A DNA stretch of 6,573 bases from Desulfobacterales bacterium (GTDB lineage Bacteria; Desulfobacterota; Desulfobacteria; Desulfobacterales; Desulfobacteraceae). The notes below the pieces were generated by a model. It had not been told where the DNA came from and ran no database searches. It saw only the letters and a program-made list of their open reading frames with translations. The DNA is taken from positions 1 through 6,573 of the forward strand of contig JAKSBM010000370.1 of assembly GCA_022361135.1 (NCBI GenBank), written 5' to 3'. Of this stretch, positions 5,979 through 6,573 are shown piece by piece; position 1 is the first letter of the stretch; every line of letters starts with the position of its first letter. The position numbers were made by a program, and so were the translations under genes.

Positions 5979-6006
5979 TTGACAGGTGGGCTTCCCTTGT
6001 TTAGTT
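5979..6006 (+). promoter_or_regulatory. Candidate promoter for the exported-protein gene
   Basis: TTGACA (5979-5984), a 16-bp spacer, extended TG (5998-5999) and weak -10 TTAGTT (6001-6006). It resembles the two riboswitch promoters. A start near 6013 would give a leader of about 92 nt. The rest of the intergenic stretch 5852-6104 shows no gene I can support. Confidence 0.5.
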
Positions 6007-6073
6007 TTTCTAAATTGTTGATTAAACGATGCTTTCGGCTTTGTTGCGATTGAGACAATTTTGTTAAAAATAA

Positions 6074-6094
6074 AATCGCTGTGCCAGGGCGATT
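6074..6094 (+). promoter_or_regulatory. Small leader hairpin next to the ribosome binding site
   Basis: AATCGC (6074-6079) pairs with GCGATT (6089-6094) around a 9-nt loop. The next base begins AGGAGG (6095-6100), the ribosome binding site of the gene at 6105. The site itself is left free; a role in translation is possible but unproven. Confidence 0.35.
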
Positions 6095-6104
6095 AGGAGG
6101 ATAT

Positions 6105-6573
6105 ATGAAAAACATTGGATCCATTTTAACGGGCTTGGGCCTGTTATTATTGTTATATGGCTCTGCAGGGGCCACAACCTTGACCCACGATTTTACCTTG
6201 AGTGGTTCCGAAACCTTTAGGGGGCGTTCTTTAAGCGTTGATTTGGGAGCGGGGCTCTCCGTCACCGTGACTGCAACCTGGGTAAGCTCCTCCCTGGGGG
6301 CCAGTGGCGATGGCGACTTGTACCAGAACCTCAATGGTATCGGTGTGCTCCATACTTATACAAATAACGACGACAACAACATTGATGGGCGCGGTCCCGA
6401 CGAAACCCTTTGGTTGACCTTCAGTGATGAGGTGACCTTGACCCATTTGAGTTTTCTCTATGCCTATCCCACGGATCAGTTTGATTTCTTCGTGGGGGAT
6501 CAATTGGTCCTGAATAATCAGGAGACCAGCCCCTCCGGAGAATGGCGCCCCCTGGGTGCTAATGGCTATGGGG
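6105..6573 (+). CDS. Secreted protein, putative PEP-CTERM-type, cut by the right edge
   Basis: The ATG at 6105 has a strong AGGAGG (6095-6100) 4 nt upstream. The frame is open to the window end (156 codons, no stop). Residues 1 to about 23 form a classic signal peptide (MKNIGSILTGLGLLLLLYGS, cleavage likely after SAGA). The mature part is rich in Thr, Ser, Gly and Asp, beta-like and without Cys. It contains NLNGIGVLHTY followed by an Asp/Asn-rich turn, then IDGRGPDETLWLTFSDEVTL and a hydrophobic strand. That layout (GxGV, IDGxGxxE, LxLTF, V.L) is familiar from exported proteins carrying a PEP-CTERM sorting signal. The diagnostic C-terminal PEP motif, transmembrane helix and basic tail would lie beyond 6573, so the assignment is inference. 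Codons are somewhat more AT-rich than in the receptors. It is a separate unit behind a strong terminator, so no role in cobalamin uptake is implied. Confidence 0.8.
   Translation, partial: MKNIGSILTGLGLLLLLYGSAGATTLTHDFTLSGSETFRGRSLSVDLGAGLSVTVTATWVSSSLGASGDGDLYQNLNGIGVLHTYTNNDDNNIDGRGPDETLWLTFSDEVTLTHLSFLYAYPTDQFDFFVGDQLVLNNQETSPSGEWRPLGANGYG

Noticed and set aside
5823..6053. 76-codon + strand frame in the intergenic region
   Set aside because: It starts inside the strong terminator hairpin, has no ribosome binding site and resembles no known protein.
6013..6104. Possible c-di-GMP or other riboswitch in the leader of the exported-protein gene
   Set aside because: Only a short hairpin is visible; none of the conserved blocks of a known riboswitch class can be matched.
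5948..6334. 128-codon minus-strand frame overlapping the exported-protein gene
   Set aside because: It is antisense to a frame with a good ribosome binding site and signal peptide; the translation is low-complexity (Pro/Lys/Val-rich).

Overview
The window looks like part of a Gram-negative chromosome or contig devoted to corrinoid (vitamin B12-type) uptake. Two TonB-dependent outer-membrane receptors, a FecE/BtuD-type ABC ATPase and two AdoCbl (cobalamin) riboswitches are all on the + strand. The GC-rich, purine-rich coding style, the cobalamin riboswitches with intrinsic terminators and the putative PEP-CTERM-like exported protein at the right edge would suit a Desulfobacterota/deltaproteobacterial anaerobe. 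That placement is inference only; no rRNA or other taxonomic marker is present.

Layout. Bases 1-119 are an inverted, 96 % identical copy of bases 143-261, so the left edge folds back on itself inside the ABC ATPase gene. The ATPase (about 113-796) is therefore cut off within its Walker A motif. From 819 to 1294 lies a complete control cassette: promoter, cobalamin riboswitch, long expression platform and intrinsic terminator. It precedes a BtuB-like receptor (1329-3275), which ends in its own terminator (3309-3343). A second cassette of the same design (3385-3715) controls a second, clearly different TonB-dependent receptor (3755-5722). A very strong terminator (5814-5851) closes that unit. 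After an AT-rich intergenic stretch with tandem TTGCGAAA repeats and a promoter, a secreted protein begins at 6105 and runs off the right edge.

How it works together. The receptors would bind corrinoids at the cell surface and import them using TonB energy. The ABC ATPase, with permease and periplasmic binding protein not in this window, would carry them across the inner membrane. Each receptor has its own promoter and riboswitch, so each can be shut off separately when intracellular cobalamin is high. The two cassettes share promoter spacing, aptamer core, a stem that competes with P1, and the terminator. They look like a duplicated regulatory module placed before two diverged receptors. The most notable points are the mutually exclusive RNA pairings common to both leaders, the different receptor under the second riboswitch, and the fold-back at the left edge, which may be an assembly chimera or a real rearrangement.
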